The notes under the pieces are model-generated. The model had not been told where the DNA came from. It searched no databases and worked only from the letters and a program-made list of their open reading frames with translations. From Martinezella miluonensis (GTDB lineage Bacteria; Pseudomonadota; Alphaproteobacteria; Rhizobiales; Rhizobiaceae), in contig NZ_FMAH01000024.1 in the NCBI RefSeq assembly GCF_900094545.1, positions 38,710 to 102,709 on the forward strand: a stretch of DNA of 64,000 nt, in the 5' to 3' direction. The translations under genes were made by a program, and so were the position numbers. Shown here piece by piece: positions 34,200 through 43,034 of the stretch (the stretch's first letter is position 1; each line of letters opens with the position of its first letter).

Positions 34200-34543
34200 G
34201 AAACAAGCCCGCCGGAAATGCCGCGTTTTTCCCATTGGAGAGTCCGCGCATTCGGCCGCAGCGAGGCGGCATGTGCCACCACGGGAGCGCTTCTTGGAGG
34301 GTACGTCCGTGTCGGTTTCGAGAACAATCCTTACGGCGCGGACGGAGTTTGGCGTCATCAAACGCGGATCTGGTGCGTAACGTCGAGTTCGCGCTTCGAC
34401 ATCTGGGGATGAACAACCAACAATAGACTGTCTCTAGTCCTGGAGCTTCACCGAGATCGTCAAGTACAGGTTCCGGGAAGCCACCCATGTCCGCGACTCG
34501 CTGCCCGCATGGGCGATAGAGGCGACCGTCCGTGAAACGCGCC
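34200..34543. other. Decayed tail region after the MFS fragment
   Basis: No supported gene. Short frames exist on both strands, but none resembles a known family; the segment probably contains eroded remains of the MFS gene and its neighbour. Confidence 0.4.
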
Positions 34544-34583
34544 TTGACATGTAAGTACTATATATTATATGAAATTGTATAAT
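34544..34583 (+). promoter_or_regulatory. blh-bigR promoter and AT-rich BigR operator
   Basis: A TTGACA at 34544-34549 and a TATATG at 34566-34571 (16-base spacing) form a good promoter about 20 to 60 bases upstream of blh. An inverted repeat, ATTATA (34564-34569) ... TATAAT (34578-34583) with an 8-base spacer, overlaps the -10. BigR of Xylella and Agrobacterium is known to bind an AT-rich palindrome that covers the -10 of its own operon, so this is a likely BigR site. Confidence 0.7.
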
Positions 34584-34603
34584 GTTGTTGTGCGGGAGGT
34601 ATC

Positions 34604-35899
34604 ATGATGGCGATCGAAGTCACTGACTGCATATGGATCGGGCCGCAATTGGACTTGAGGGAGTTTGACGAACTCAAGCGAGGCGGATTCGATACGATAA
34701 TCAACGTGCGGCGCGATAACGAAGACGCTACCCAGCCGGGTAGTCAGGCGGAAGCCGAAGCGGCGAAACGCGCGGGTCTCCATTATCAGTTCATCCCCGT
34801 CGGCATGGATGCAATCACTGTCGCCGACGTTGAAGCTTTCGCCACTGCAATTGGAAAATCGAACGGAAAGGTATTTGCGCATTGCAAATCAGGCATTCGC
34901 GCGATGCTACTCCACGCTCTTGCGCTGGTGGAAGCGGGGCGGATGCAGGCCTTCGAACTGGCAGCCTTCGGCAGGAAATACGGCTTTGATCTCTCTGCCG
35001 GTGAGGCGTGGCTTGCCAGGCACAATGCGCAGCGGCCGCAGGTGAAGGGCTTCTTCGATCCCCGCAGCTCGAGCGTGCAATATGTCGTCTCCGACCCCGC
35101 GACCGGCCGTTGCGCGATCATCGATCCGGTGCTGGATTTCGATGAGAAATCCGGCGCGACGGCGACAACGAATGCCGATACCATCCTCAAATATATCGAG
35201 GACAACGAGCTGACGGTGGAATGGATCCTCGATACCCATCCGCATGCCGATCATTTCTCCGCCGCGCATTATTTGAAATCGAAGACCGGTGCACCGACAG
35301 TGATCGGCGAGAAGGTGGTCGATGTCCAAAAACTCTGGAAGGGCATCTACAACTGGCCCGCGCTGCCGGCCGACGGTTCGCAATGGGACAGGTTGTTTGC
35401 CGATGGCGAGACGTTTTCCGTCGGCTCGATCGAGGGCAGCGTGATGTTTTCGCCCGGTCATACGCTCGCCTCGATCACCTATGTGATCGGTGATGCCGCC
35501 TTCGTGCATGATACGCTCTTCCAGCCCGACAGCGGGACGGCGCGCGCCGATTTTCCCGGCGGCGATGCGCATATGCTGTGGCGCTCGATCCAGGCGATCC
35601 TGTCGCTGCCCGACGACGTCAGGCTGTTCACCGGCCACGACTATCAGCCGGGCGGCCGGGCACCGCAATGGGAGAGTACGGTTGGCGAGCAGAAGCGCCG
35701 TAACGCCCATATCGTCGATACCGACGAGGAGAAATTCGTCACCCTCCGCACCGGACGCGACAAGACGCTAGCGATGCCAAAGCTGATCCTGCATGCGCTG
35801 CAGGTCAATGTCCGCGGCGGGCGGCTACCGGAGCCTGAAGACAATGGCAGGCGCTATCTCAAGATTCCTCTCGACGCGTTGGACGGTGCGGCATGGTGA
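34604..35899 (+). CDS. blh: Blh: DUF442 / persulfide dioxygenase fusion
   Basis: A 431-residue two-domain enzyme. The N-terminal DUF442 domain (TIGR01244, about 1-140) has a phosphatase/sulfurtransferase-like loop FAHCKSGIRAM with Cys94. The C-terminal metallo-beta-lactamase domain (about 155-431) has THPHADHFSAAHYL with His212, His214, Asp216 and His217, then SPGHT with His286 and FTGHDY with His345, the ETHE1-like persulfide dioxygenase set. Blh proteins oxidise sulfane sulfur and so detoxify H2S. It overlaps bigR by 7 bases and has a BigR-like operator upstream, so it is derepressed by sulfide or polysulfide. Confidence 0.92.
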   Translation: MMAIEVTDCIWIGPQLDLREFDELKRGGFDTIINVRRDNEDATQPGSQAEAEAAKRAGLHYQFIPVGMDAITVADVEAFATAIGKSNGKVFAHCKSGIRAMLLHALALVEAGRMQAFELAAFGRKYGFDLSAGEAWLARHNAQRPQVKGFFDPRSSSVQYVVSDPATGRCAIIDPVLDFDEKSGATATTNADTILKYIEDNELTVEWILDTHPHADHFSAAHYLKSKTGAPTVIGEKVVDVQKLWKGIYNWPALPADGSQWDRLFADGETFSVGSIEGSVMFSPGHTLASITYVIGDAAFVHDTLFQPDSGTARADFPGGDAHMLWRSIQAILSLPDDVRLFTGHDYQPGGRAPQWESTVGEQKRRNAHIVDTDEEKFVTLRTGRDKTLAMPKLILHALQVNVRGGRLPEPEDNGRRYLKIPLDALDGAAW

Positions 35900-36228
35900 A
35901 GAGCCAGGATATCCTGGATCTGATACGGGTTGACGCCGATCCCGCGGCCTTGCACGAAAAGGCGGGCGAAGTTTCGGAACTCCTGAGAACGCTTGCGCAT
36001 CCCATACGACTGATGCTCGTCTGTACGCTGGTCAAGGGCGAATATTCCGTCAGCGAACTCGAAGAGAAGCTCGACATCCACCAGCCCAGCCTATCCCAGC
36101 AACTGAGCGTGCTGCGGGAGGCGGAGATCGTCGAAACGCGCCGCGACGGCAAGCAGATCTATTACCGCCTGACGGAGGAGAAGGCGGCCAAACTGGTCGG
36201 TGCCCTCTACACTATCTTCTGTGCCTAG
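35893..36228 (+). CDS. bigR: BigR, ArsR-family sulfide-responsive repressor
   Basis: A 111-residue winged-helix repressor. The DNA-binding helices read YSVSELEEKLDIHQPSLSQQLSVLREAEIVETRRDGKQIYYRL. Cys44 and Cys110 match the two cysteines that form the disulfide or polysulfide switch in characterised BigR proteins (Cys42 and Cys108 there). In the reduced state it represses the operon; oxidised or persulfidated it lets go. It overlaps blh. The next operon gene, which in relatives is a YeeE/YedE permease gene, is cut off after about 19 codons. Confidence 0.92.
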   Translation: MVKSQDILDLIRVDADPAALHEKAGEVSELLRTLAHPIRLMLVCTLVKGEYSVSELEEKLDIHQPSLSQQLSVLREAEIVETRRDGKQIYYRLTEEKAAKLVGALYTIFCA

Positions 36229-36239
36229 GCAGAGGTGAA

Positions 36240-36297
36240 ATGATGGCCTATCTCCCATCGCTGGTCGGTGGTCTGTTGATCGGGCTCTCGGGAACCA
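36240..36297 (+). pseudogene. YeeE/YedE-type permease, truncated start
   Basis: Following AGAGGTGAA, an ATGATG opens a frame MMAYLPSLVGGLLIGLSG, the beginning of a YeeE/YedE (DUF395) sulfur-transport membrane protein, as expected after bigR. Within 20 codons it runs into transposase-like sequence. The rest of this gene and any later operon genes are missing. Confidence 0.6.
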
Positions 36298-36304
36298 TGC
36301 GTTG

Positions 36305-36669
36305 CGCGACAAGGGATTCACCTATAGCGAGATTACACACCGGACCGGCTACGAACGCCGCACCATGGCCAATGGCTCACATTCAAGACGCCGCCGGATA
36401 GGCGTCGAGCGGCCTTGAATCCGACATCGCTTTGGTATTTCGAGGCGCTCCTCGCACAATGCTGGAAGGACGGAAATCGCGTCGGCCGTCATCTCTTCCA
36501 TGATGTCAGACAGCGCGGATATACAGGCGGTTTCTCAAATGTGGAGAGGCTGCTTGGGGCACGGCGCAGGGCTGACGGGCCTGCAACGGATGAGCCGCAG
36601 TCCGGGCCGGTGATAATGGACTCCAGGATCACAGGGGATTTATGCATCGACGTGGCTGATCGCGAATAA
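36305..36669 (+). pseudogene. Transposase relic (frameshifted, truncated)
   Basis: Two consecutive frames give parts of one protein: RDKGFTYSEITHRTGYERRTMA (a helix-turn-helix) up to about 36370, then, after a one-base shift, WLTFKTPPDRRRAALNPTSLWYFEALLAQCW and LFHDVRQRGYTGGFSNVERLLG. The pattern is like ISL3-type transposases. The catalytic core is missing, no inverted ends were recognised, and the element has erased the 3' part of the bigR operon. Confidence 0.6.
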
Positions 36670-36727
36670 GGTCAAGCTGGTCATAGTCAAAAAAGTTGCA
36701 TTTCTTTTGCGCAAATAGCGCCGGCTT

Positions 36728-37066
36728 TTATTGACCTGTCCCGAAAAAGGCCAGTCGGGTCAGGGCTGTATAGTGCGATTCCGACACCATCAAAGCAGTG
36801 AAGACAAGCACGAGGACTGGAGGAAGCAGGATGGCGTAAATCAATGCCAGTCGCTCCCAGGCCATGTGCATAAAAATCGCAACGATCAGTCCCGCCTTCA
36901 GAACCATGAAGAGGAGGATCAAGGACCATCTGAGATAGCTCTGGATGCCGAGGTAATCGACGAGGTAGGAGAAGGTGCTAAGGACGAAAAGCAGTCCCCA
37001 GACCACCATATAGAGTCTTATCGGATGCTGTTTCTGTTGTCCGGAATGCGTCTGTTCTTGCGCCAT
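36728..37066 (-). CDS. Cytochrome c oxidase subunit IV-like protein
   Basis: A 112-residue protein with three hydrophobic helices (IRLYMVVWGLLFVLSTFSYLVDYL, YLRWSLILLFMVLKAGLIVAIFMHMAW and ALIYAILLPPVLVLVFTALMVSES). It matches the COX4/CyoD-type small subunit that stabilises subunit I-III assemblies. The ATG at 37066 follows GAGG; the frame to 37099 overlaps the previous gene. It is the last gene of a five-gene oxidase operon. Confidence 0.82.
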   Translation of the reverse strand: MAQEQTHSGQQKQHPIRLYMVVWGLLFVLSTFSYLVDYLGIQSYLRWSLILLFMVLKAGLIVAIFMHMAWERLALIYAILLPPVLVLVFTALMVSESHYTALTRLAFFGTGQ

Positions 37067-37076
37067 GATGCCATCC

Positions 37077-37802
37077 TCACCACAAATAGAAGAATGCAAA
37101 GATGAATACCCAGACCAGGTCCACGAAGTGCCAGTAAAGCCCCGTTATCTCGACGATCTCGTAGTGGCCTTTTCGACTGGTGAAAAATCCACGTCTTTCC
37201 TCATCGAAGTCTCCCCGCCATACCTTGCGTGCCATGATCAGAAGGAACAGAACGCCGATCGAGACATGGGTGCCGTGAAAACCGGTGATCATGAAAAAGG
37301 AGGAGCCGAACTGCGCCGCACCCCACGGGTTTTCCCAGGGGCGGACTCCTTCCGTGATCAGTTTGGTCCATTCGAATGCCTGCATTCCGACGAATGTCGC
37401 GCCGAGGGCCGCCGTCGCCAACATCAGTGCGGCGGTCTTGCGGCGATCGCGGCGGTATCCGAAATTGACGGCCATGGCCATCGTGCCGCTGCTGCTGATG
37501 AGGGTGAAGGTCATAATGGCGATCAGGATCAGCGGAATCTCCTTGCCTCCGATTGTCAGGGCGAAAACCTCGCTCGGATTGGGCCATGCGACGGTGGTCG
37601 ACATGCGCGCCGTCATATAGGCCAGCAGAAAACACCCGAAAATGAAGGTGTCGCTCAGGAGAAAGATCCACATCATCGCCTTGCCCCAGGAGACGTTCTT
37701 GAACGCCCGCTGGTCCGAGGACAGATCGGCCGCGACGCCGCGCAGTCCCACGGGCCGCAGAAGTGGATCAGTTGTCGGTCTTTCTATGGATTCGGTCATC
37801 AT
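37077..37802 (-). CDS. coxP: Cytochrome c oxidase subunit III (CoxP type)
   Basis: A 241-residue membrane protein of the CoxC/subunit III family. Features are WIFLLSDTFIFGCFLLAYMTARM near 45-70, MAMAVNFGYRRDR, AFEWTKLITEGVRPWENPWGAAQFGSSFFMITGFHGTHVSIGVLF and a final EIVGLYWHFVDLVWVFIFAFFYLW-like segment (here EITGLYWHFVDLVW). It lacks the first helices of full-length subunit III, as usual in bacterial short forms. It is co-oriented with the other oxidase genes, 10 bases from each neighbour. The symbol follows the coxMNOP order. Confidence 0.88.
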   Translation of the reverse strand: MMTESIERPTTDPLLRPVGLRGVAADLSSDQRAFKNVSWGKAMMWIFLLSDTFIFGCFLLAYMTARMSTTVAWPNPSEVFALTIGGKEIPLILIAIMTFTLISSSGTMAMAVNFGYRRDRRKTAALMLATAALGATFVGMQAFEWTKLITEGVRPWENPWGAAQFGSSFFMITGFHGTHVSIGVLFLLIMARKVWRGDFDEERRGFFTSRKGHYEIVEITGLYWHFVDLVWVFIFAFFYLW

Positions 37803-37811
37803 CGAAACTCC

Positions 37812-38516
37812 TCAGGTGACCAATTGACGGCAGAGATCGACGAAACTGTTTGCCCAGCCGGCGAAGAGCGCAAAAAGGATCAGCCAGACAACGAGCATGA
37901 AATGCCAGTAGATGGCGCAAAGATCCACGCTCAGGCAAACTCTTGCCGGCGCAAGGCCGATCCGCGCGCGGATTGCGGTCCGTCCAAGCACGAAAAGTCC
38001 GCCCAATATGTGCAGGCCATGCAGGCCGGTGATCATGTAGAAGAAGCTGTTTGATGGGTTATCCGCCAGCACATAGCCTGCTGACATCAGTTGCCGCCAC
38101 GCAAGAACCTGCCCGGCAACAAAGAGAACGGCCATCGCAAACGCCAATGTAAGAGCCGTATTCAGCATGTCGCGGCGATCAAGACGGGCTTCGGTTTTCG
38201 CCCACTGCAGCGCCACGCTGCTGGCGGCGAGGGCCGCGGTATTCACCCATAGCAGCCGCGGGATTGGGATACCCCACCAGTCGGCGCCGCCCATGCGGCT
38301 GAGATAGGCGCTGATGAGCAGCGCGAACAGCGCGCCGACGACCGCAAGAAAAATACCGAGCCCGAGCTTCGCTATTGTCACCGATGATCCCCGCATCCCC
38401 GGTGCATCGCTTGCCAGACCCACTTCCAGCCAGGGTTTTGAGGTTAGTCGCTGCCTGGCCATCCACCAGGCAATGATGCTGGCGATCCCGCCCATGAAAA
38501 TGAGAATGACGCTCAT
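37812..38516 (-). CDS. coxO: Cytochrome c oxidase subunit III-like protein (CoxO type)
   Basis: A second subunit III-like protein, 234 residues. An N-terminal single helix (VILIFMGGIASIIAWWMA) precedes a subunit III core with FLAVVGALFALLISAYLSRMG, SNSFFYMITGLHGLHILGGLF and CAIYWHFMLVVWLILFALFAGW. Two subunit III genes side by side are the mark of coxMNOP-type oxidases of Bradyrhizobium and Rhizobium. Its start overlaps the end of the subunit I gene (ATGA at 38513-38516). Confidence 0.82.
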   Translation of the reverse strand: MSVILIFMGGIASIIAWWMARQRLTSKPWLEVGLASDAPGMRGSSVTIAKLGLGIFLAVVGALFALLISAYLSRMGGADWWGIPIPRLLWVNTAALAASSVALQWAKTEARLDRRDMLNTALTLAFAMAVLFVAGQVLAWRQLMSAGYVLADNPSNSFFYMITGLHGLHILGGLFVLGRTAIRARIGLAPARVCLSVDLCAIYWHFMLVVWLILFALFAGWANSFVDLCRQLVT

Positions 38517-40291
38517 GACAGCGCCCTCTCGGACGGCCCGCCCGAAGCCGGCTGGTTCTGCGGCAGGAAGTCCTGGTCCGCTCCGGGAACGCTGTAATCA
38601 TAGGGCCAACGATAGACGACCGGCAGCTCTTTGCCCCAATTTCCATGAACTGGCGGCGTTTGTGGCGTTTGCCATTCCAATGTCGTTGCCCGCCACGGGT
38701 TGCCGCCCGCTTGCCTGCCCCAACGAAGGCTCCAGGCGAGATTGAACAGGAACAGAATCTGAGCGGCGCCGACGACCAGCGCGGCGACGGAGATGAACAT
38801 ATTCAGCGTATGTGCCGACGGTGGAATGAAAGCGATTTCGCCCAGCTCGTAATAGCGGCGCGGCACGCCCATCAGGCCGAGATAGTGCATCGGGAAGAAG
38901 ATGGCATAGGCACCGAGAAAGGTAATCCAGAAGTGGATATGACCCATCACCACATTCAGCATCCGACCTGTGACTTTCGGATACCAATGGTGGATCGCGC
39001 CGAAGATGACCAGGATCGGTGCGACTCCCATCACCATATGGAAATGGGCAACAACAAACATGGTATCCGAGAGCGGCACGTCGACAACGACATTGCCGAG
39101 AAAGAGGCCCGTCAATCCGCCGTTGATGAATGTAATGATGAAGGCCAGGGCAAACAGCATCGGCAATGTCAGGTGAATATCGCCCCGCCAAAGCGTCAGA
39201 ACCCAATTATAGACCTTGATCGCCGTCGGGATGGCAATGATCAACGTCGTGGTCGCGAAAAAGAACCCGAAGTTCGGATTCATGCCGCTCACATACATAT
39301 GGTGCGCCCATACAACGAAGCTTAGCGCTGCGATGATGACGATCGCCCAGACCATCATCCGGTAGCCGAAGATGTTTTTGCGCGCATGGGTGCTGATCAG
39401 ATCCGAGACGATGCCGAAGGCGGGAAGTGCGACGATATAGACCTCCGGGTGACCGAAGAACCAGAACAGATGCTGGAACAGGATGGGGCTGCCGCCCCCT
39501 TGCTTCAGTTGCTCGCCCATCTCGACGATGGCGGGCATGAAGAAACTCGTGCCGAGCAACCGGTCAAACAGCATCATGACAGCGGCGACGAAGAGTGCCG
39601 GGAAGGCGAGCAGCGCCATGACGGTCGCAGTGAATATACCCCATACCGTCAAGGGCATTCGCATCAGCGTCATGCCGCGAGCGCGTCCCTGCAGCACGGT
39701 GACGACATAATTCAACCCACCCATCGTGAAGCCGATGATGAACAGAATCAGCGATGACAGCATCAGAATGATGCCCCAATCGCGCCCTCCCGGCGTGCCC
39801 GACAGAAGAGCCTGCGGCGGATATAGTGTCCAGCCGGCGCCCGTTGGCCCGCCAGGCGCGAAAAAGCCAAAGACCAGCACGATGACCGCGAGCAGATAGA
39901 GCCAGTAGCTCAGCATGTTCGCATAAGGGAATACCATATCACGGGCGCCGAGCATCAAGGGGATCAAATAGTTGCCAAAGCCGCCGAGGAACAGCGCCGT
40001 CAGCAGGTAGATCACCATAATCATGCCGTGCATGGTGATGAACTGATAGTAATGCTCCGCATCGATGAAGGAGAAGTAACCTGGAAATCCAAGCTGTAGG
40101 CGCATCAGCCAGGACAGTACCAGCGCCACCATCCCGATGGAGATGGCGGTTAGCGCATACTGAATGGCGATGATCTTGGCATCCTGGCTGAAGACATATC
40201 TCGTCCACCAGCTTTTCGGGTGATAAAGCTCCACATCCTCGACTTCAGCGGGCTGGATGACCTGCTCGGTGCCGGATCCAATGTCGACCAT
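38513..40291 (-). CDS. coxN: Cytochrome c oxidase subunit I (CoxN type)
   Basis: A 592-residue haem-copper oxidase subunit I with 12 or more helices. Haem and copper ligands lie in EHYYQFITMHGMIMVIYLL, WFFGHPEVYIVALPAFG (with the family Glu and the Tyr-His crosslink pair), VWAHHMYVSG and VVAHFHMVMGVAPI. The FFGHPEV motif places it among A1-type oxidases. It forms the catalytic haem a3-CuB site. The coxM gene lies 56 bases upstream and coxO overlaps downstream. The N-terminal extension of about 60 residues is longer than in mitochondrial subunit I. Confidence 0.93.
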   Translation of the reverse strand: MVDIGSGTEQVIQPAEVEDVELYHPKSWWTRYVFSQDAKIIAIQYALTAISIGMVALVLSWLMRLQLGFPGYFSFIDAEHYYQFITMHGMIMVIYLLTALFLGGFGNYLIPLMLGARDMVFPYANMLSYWLYLLAVIVLVFGFFAPGGPTGAGWTLYPPQALLSGTPGGRDWGIILMLSSLILFIIGFTMGGLNYVVTVLQGRARGMTLMRMPLTVWGIFTATVMALLAFPALFVAAVMMLFDRLLGTSFFMPAIVEMGEQLKQGGGSPILFQHLFWFFGHPEVYIVALPAFGIVSDLISTHARKNIFGYRMMVWAIVIIAALSFVVWAHHMYVSGMNPNFGFFFATTTLIIAIPTAIKVYNWVLTLWRGDIHLTLPMLFALAFIITFINGGLTGLFLGNVVVDVPLSDTMFVVAHFHMVMGVAPILVIFGAIHHWYPKVTGRMLNVVMGHIHFWITFLGAYAIFFPMHYLGLMGVPRRYYELGEIAFIPPSAHTLNMFISVAALVVGAAQILFLFNLAWSLRWGRQAGGNPWRATTLEWQTPQTPPVHGNWGKELPVVYRWPYDYSVPGADQDFLPQNQPASGGPSERALS

Positions 40292-40347
40292 ATCACATTC
40301 TCCCTATTCCCACCGATGTGGCTTTTCCCTTCAAGTACGCACGGCAC

Positions 40348-41163
40348 TTACTTGGCCGCCGACTTTTCTGCCGACGCCAGCGGTTGCGAGAAAGTCGGCT
40401 GTTGCTGCAGCCAGGCTTGATAGGCGGTCTCGGTATCGACGACGACCGTGCCGCGCATCTGCGGATGACCGACGCCGCAAAGTTCCGAGCAGAGAACTTC
40501 GAATGTTCCTGTCCGCGTCGGCGTGAACCAATAGTAAGTGACCGTACCGGGGATCATGTCCATCTTGCCCCGGAATTCGGGCACGTAGAAATCGTGTACG
40601 ACGTCGATCGAGCGCAGAAGCAATTTGACCGGCTTGCCGATGGGCAAGTGCAACTCGCCGCCTTGAACGATGACATCGTCCATTCCTGCGGGATCATTCT
40701 TGTCCAAACCGAGCGGGTTGTCCGCGGTAACATCGCGCGTGTCAGCCCGCCCGAGGCGCCCGTCCGCGCCCGGCAGCCGGAAACTCCATTGCCATTGCTG
40801 CCCGACGACTTCGACCGCGCTGGCATCGGCTGGGACCGTCACGAACTGTTTCCAAACGATTAGGCCAGGCGCTAGCATCGCAGCCACGCCGATCGCGGTT
40901 CCCCCCGCAAGCCACCATTCCAACCTCTTGTTTTCCGGCTGGTATGCCGCCTGGTTTCCGGCGCGGTGCCTGAAGCGGAGGACGCAATAAGCTATGAACA
41001 ACACGACCGCCGTGAAAACGAAGCCGGTGATCCAGAACGTGATGACAATCGTGTTGTCGATATAGCTCCAATTGGAAGCGATCGGCGTCCACCACCAAGG
41101 GCTCAGCAGATGGAACGCAATCGATCCCACTACCAGTAGAACGAGAACCAATACGACAGCCAT
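40348..41163 (-). CDS. coxM: Cytochrome c oxidase subunit II (CoxM type)
   Basis: A 271-residue subunit II with two N-terminal helices (VVLVLVLLVVGSIAFHLL and IVITFWITGFVFTAVVLFIAYCVL) and a periplasmic cupredoxin domain. The CuA site is intact: HDFYVPEFRGKMDM and CSELCGVGHPQM. It accepts electrons from a c-type cytochrome and passes them to subunit I. The ATG at 41163 follows GGGAGGAG and is preferred to the frame at 41205. It is the promoter-proximal gene of the operon. On the minus strand upstream, AAACGTTTCGCG and AAACGTTCGCGG form a direct repeat of possible regulatory meaning. Confidence 0.93.
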   Translation of the reverse strand: MAVVLVLVLLVVGSIAFHLLSPWWWTPIASNWSYIDNTIVITFWITGFVFTAVVLFIAYCVLRFRHRAGNQAAYQPENKRLEWWLAGGTAIGVAAMLAPGLIVWKQFVTVPADASAVEVVGQQWQWSFRLPGADGRLGRADTRDVTADNPLGLDKNDPAGMDDVIVQGGELHLPIGKPVKLLLRSIDVVHDFYVPEFRGKMDMIPGTVTYYWFTPTRTGTFEVLCSELCGVGHPQMRGTVVVDTETAYQAWLQQQPTFSQPLASAEKSAAK

Positions 41164-41396
41164 CGTCTCCTCCCTGACCGGCCGCGAACGTTTCCACAAT
41201 CCCATCGCGAAACGTTTTAGTATTATCTCATGAACAAATCACACGGGCAATTGCAGCAACGGCAGGAGTTCATCCCGGCAAACCGCACGGGGCATCCCAA
41301 CGCCGCAGACCGGACCAGCGGCGTCTATCATTGAACCGAACCCCAGCCGATCCGACCGGCGACACAAAGAGCATCTCGTCCACATCAGGCATCTCG

Positions 41397-41783
41397 CTAT
41401 TTGGAGTATTGCTTCAGATAGGCGATCAGATTGGTAATCTCGGTATCGTCCTTCAGCCCGATGAAGGTCATCTTCGTGCCCTTCACCTTCGCCTTGGGGT
41501 CGTGCAAATAGTCGCGCAGCGACGTCTCGTTCCACACGAGGCCATCCTTGCCCGCCTGTTGCATGGCCGGCGAATAGGCGAAATTCGGGTGTGTTCCAGC
41601 TGTTCTGCCGAACAGGCCGTTCAGGGAAGGGCCGATCTTGTTCTGGTCCGTTTCGGCTATGTGGCAAATGGCGCATTTCTTGAAGACGGTAGCGCCTGCC
41701 GCGGCATCACCCTCCTGCGCGAGAGCGCCAAGTGGGAGAGCAATGGCGAAAAGCAGACAGACCGGAAGAAAACGGTAAGACAT
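41397..41783 (-). CDS. Class I cytochrome c (periplasmic)
   Basis: A 128-residue c-type cytochrome with a Sec signal (LPVCLLFAIALPLGALAQE). The haem-binding CAICH follows at about 36-40, and MTFIG near the end carries the axial Met, as in cytochrome c2/c550. It has GPSLNGLFGRTAGTHPNFAYSPAM between, a family signature. The ATG at 41783 follows GAGGAG. It is upstream of and co-oriented with the coxM-type operon, so it probably donates electrons to that oxidase. Confidence 0.92.
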   Translation of the reverse strand: MSYRFLPVCLLFAIALPLGALAQEGDAAAGATVFKKCAICHIAETDQNKIGPSLNGLFGRTAGTHPNFAYSPAMQQAGKDGLVWNETSLRDYLHDPKAKVKGTKMTFIGLKDDTEITNLIAYLKQYSK

Positions 41784-41886
41784 GGTACTCCTCATTCTCT
41801 TCATCGCTATCCGAACCAAGGCGACGGTCATCTGGCAGTTCGCAACGGCTTGGAGGATGATTCGGGGGTAAATTTCCTTTACGGAT

Positions 41887-42702
41887 TCAAGGCGCACGGT
41901 TCGGGTAGGCGGGAACAATCAATTTTCGATACAAGTGCCAGGTCGAATGCCCGAGGATAGGCATGACGACTGCAAGGCCGGCGAAGATCGGGACCGTGCC
42001 GACGACTAGCAGCGCCGCGACGATCAATCCCCAAAGCGCAACTGGTCCCGGATTGGCAAGCGTGGCGCGTATGCTCGCATCCACTGCTGCGACTGCGCCG
42101 ACATCCCGATCCAGCAGCAGCGGGAAGGTCACCAACGTCGTCGCAAGCACAATTATTGCGAAGACGAAACCGGCCAAGTTTCCCCAAAGCATAAGCGAGA
42201 GGCCTCGCTGGGTCGTCAGCACATCCGACAGAAAGGTCGAGATCGAGGTCAGACCGGCCTCGCCGAAAGTCATGGTATAGATGCGCTGTGCGACGATTAG
42301 CCAAGCGATGAAAAGCGCGAACAGCATGAAGCCCACTGCAATGATCGACGGCAGCGCCGGAGAGTGACGGATCTCCAGCGCGTGATGCCATGAGCTATCC
42401 AATCCCTGTTCACGGCGTCGACTGATTTCATAAAGGCCAAGAGCTGCGATCGGACCAATCAGCGCAAAGCCCGACATCAAGGGGTAAAGCAGCGGCAGCA
42501 GGTCAGCGCCGGAACTCCACATGACCAAAAAAATGCCCGCGATCGGATACATAAGACAGAGAAAAACGTAATGGGATGGTTTCTCTCCAAAGTCATCAAG
42601 CCCCGACCTCAGTGCATCCATAAGATCCGTGATGCCAATCTTGCGGACTTCGGGGCGCGCAAATTCGCCGCTTGCGCCCGTCATGACATGGAATACCACC
42701 AT
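41887..42702 (-). CDS. DUF2189 integral membrane protein
   Basis: A 271-residue membrane protein with six hydrophobic helices. The N-terminal part (IGITDLMDALRSGLDDFGEKPSHYVFLCLMYPIAGI) and FALIGPIAALGLYEISRRREQGLD are typical of DUF2189. Its function is not known. In rhizobia and related bacteria it is often found beside respiratory genes, as it is here with the cytochrome c and the oxidase operon on the same strand. The ATG at 42702 follows GGAGGAG, giving the family length. Confidence 0.85.
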   Translation of the reverse strand: MVVFHVMTGASGEFARPEVRKIGITDLMDALRSGLDDFGEKPSHYVFLCLMYPIAGIFLVMWSSGADLLPLLYPLMSGFALIGPIAALGLYEISRRREQGLDSSWHHALEIRHSPALPSIIAVGFMLFALFIAWLIVAQRIYTMTFGEAGLTSISTFLSDVLTTQRGLSLMLWGNLAGFVFAIIVLATTLVTFPLLLDRDVGAVAAVDASIRATLANPGPVALWGLIVAALLVVGTVPIFAGLAVVMPILGHSTWHLYRKLIVPAYPNRAP

Positions 42703-43034
42703 AGCATCTCTCCTCCTGCGCCGTATTCCGGCTGGCGGTGCAAAGACGCCCGGCAAGTTCTTATCTGAACGTCAAACCGCGACGGGCTTCCATAAATCTA
42801 CCAAATCTTATCGCTTTTGTCGCCTATCCTTAAAATTAGAAAATTAGATAATATTCAATTTCATGTTGAGTTGGTCGGCGACTTCCAACGAGGCCATGAC
42901 AGGCCGTTCACTCATTGCACCAGACGATGGTCAAAATCGTCGCGAATAAAAGCCAACCTTCGCGTGTTGTATGCAAAGGCTGGACCGCACGTCCGGCAGA
43001 GAAGCCGCATGGGCTTTAATGGTAGGAGGTTGCA
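42703..43034. other. Divergent intergenic region, no gene seen
   Basis: A 332-base gap between the DUF2189 gene and the small exported protein gene. The middle (about 42780-42860) is AT-rich and is the likely site of the two divergent promoters. AGGAGG lies just before the start at 43035. No coding frame is supported. Confidence 0.5.

Noticed and set aside
38645..39325. Plus-strand 226-codon frame opposite the oxidase subunit I gene
   Set aside because: Charged, repetitive composition typical of an antisense shadow of a membrane protein gene; no start signal.
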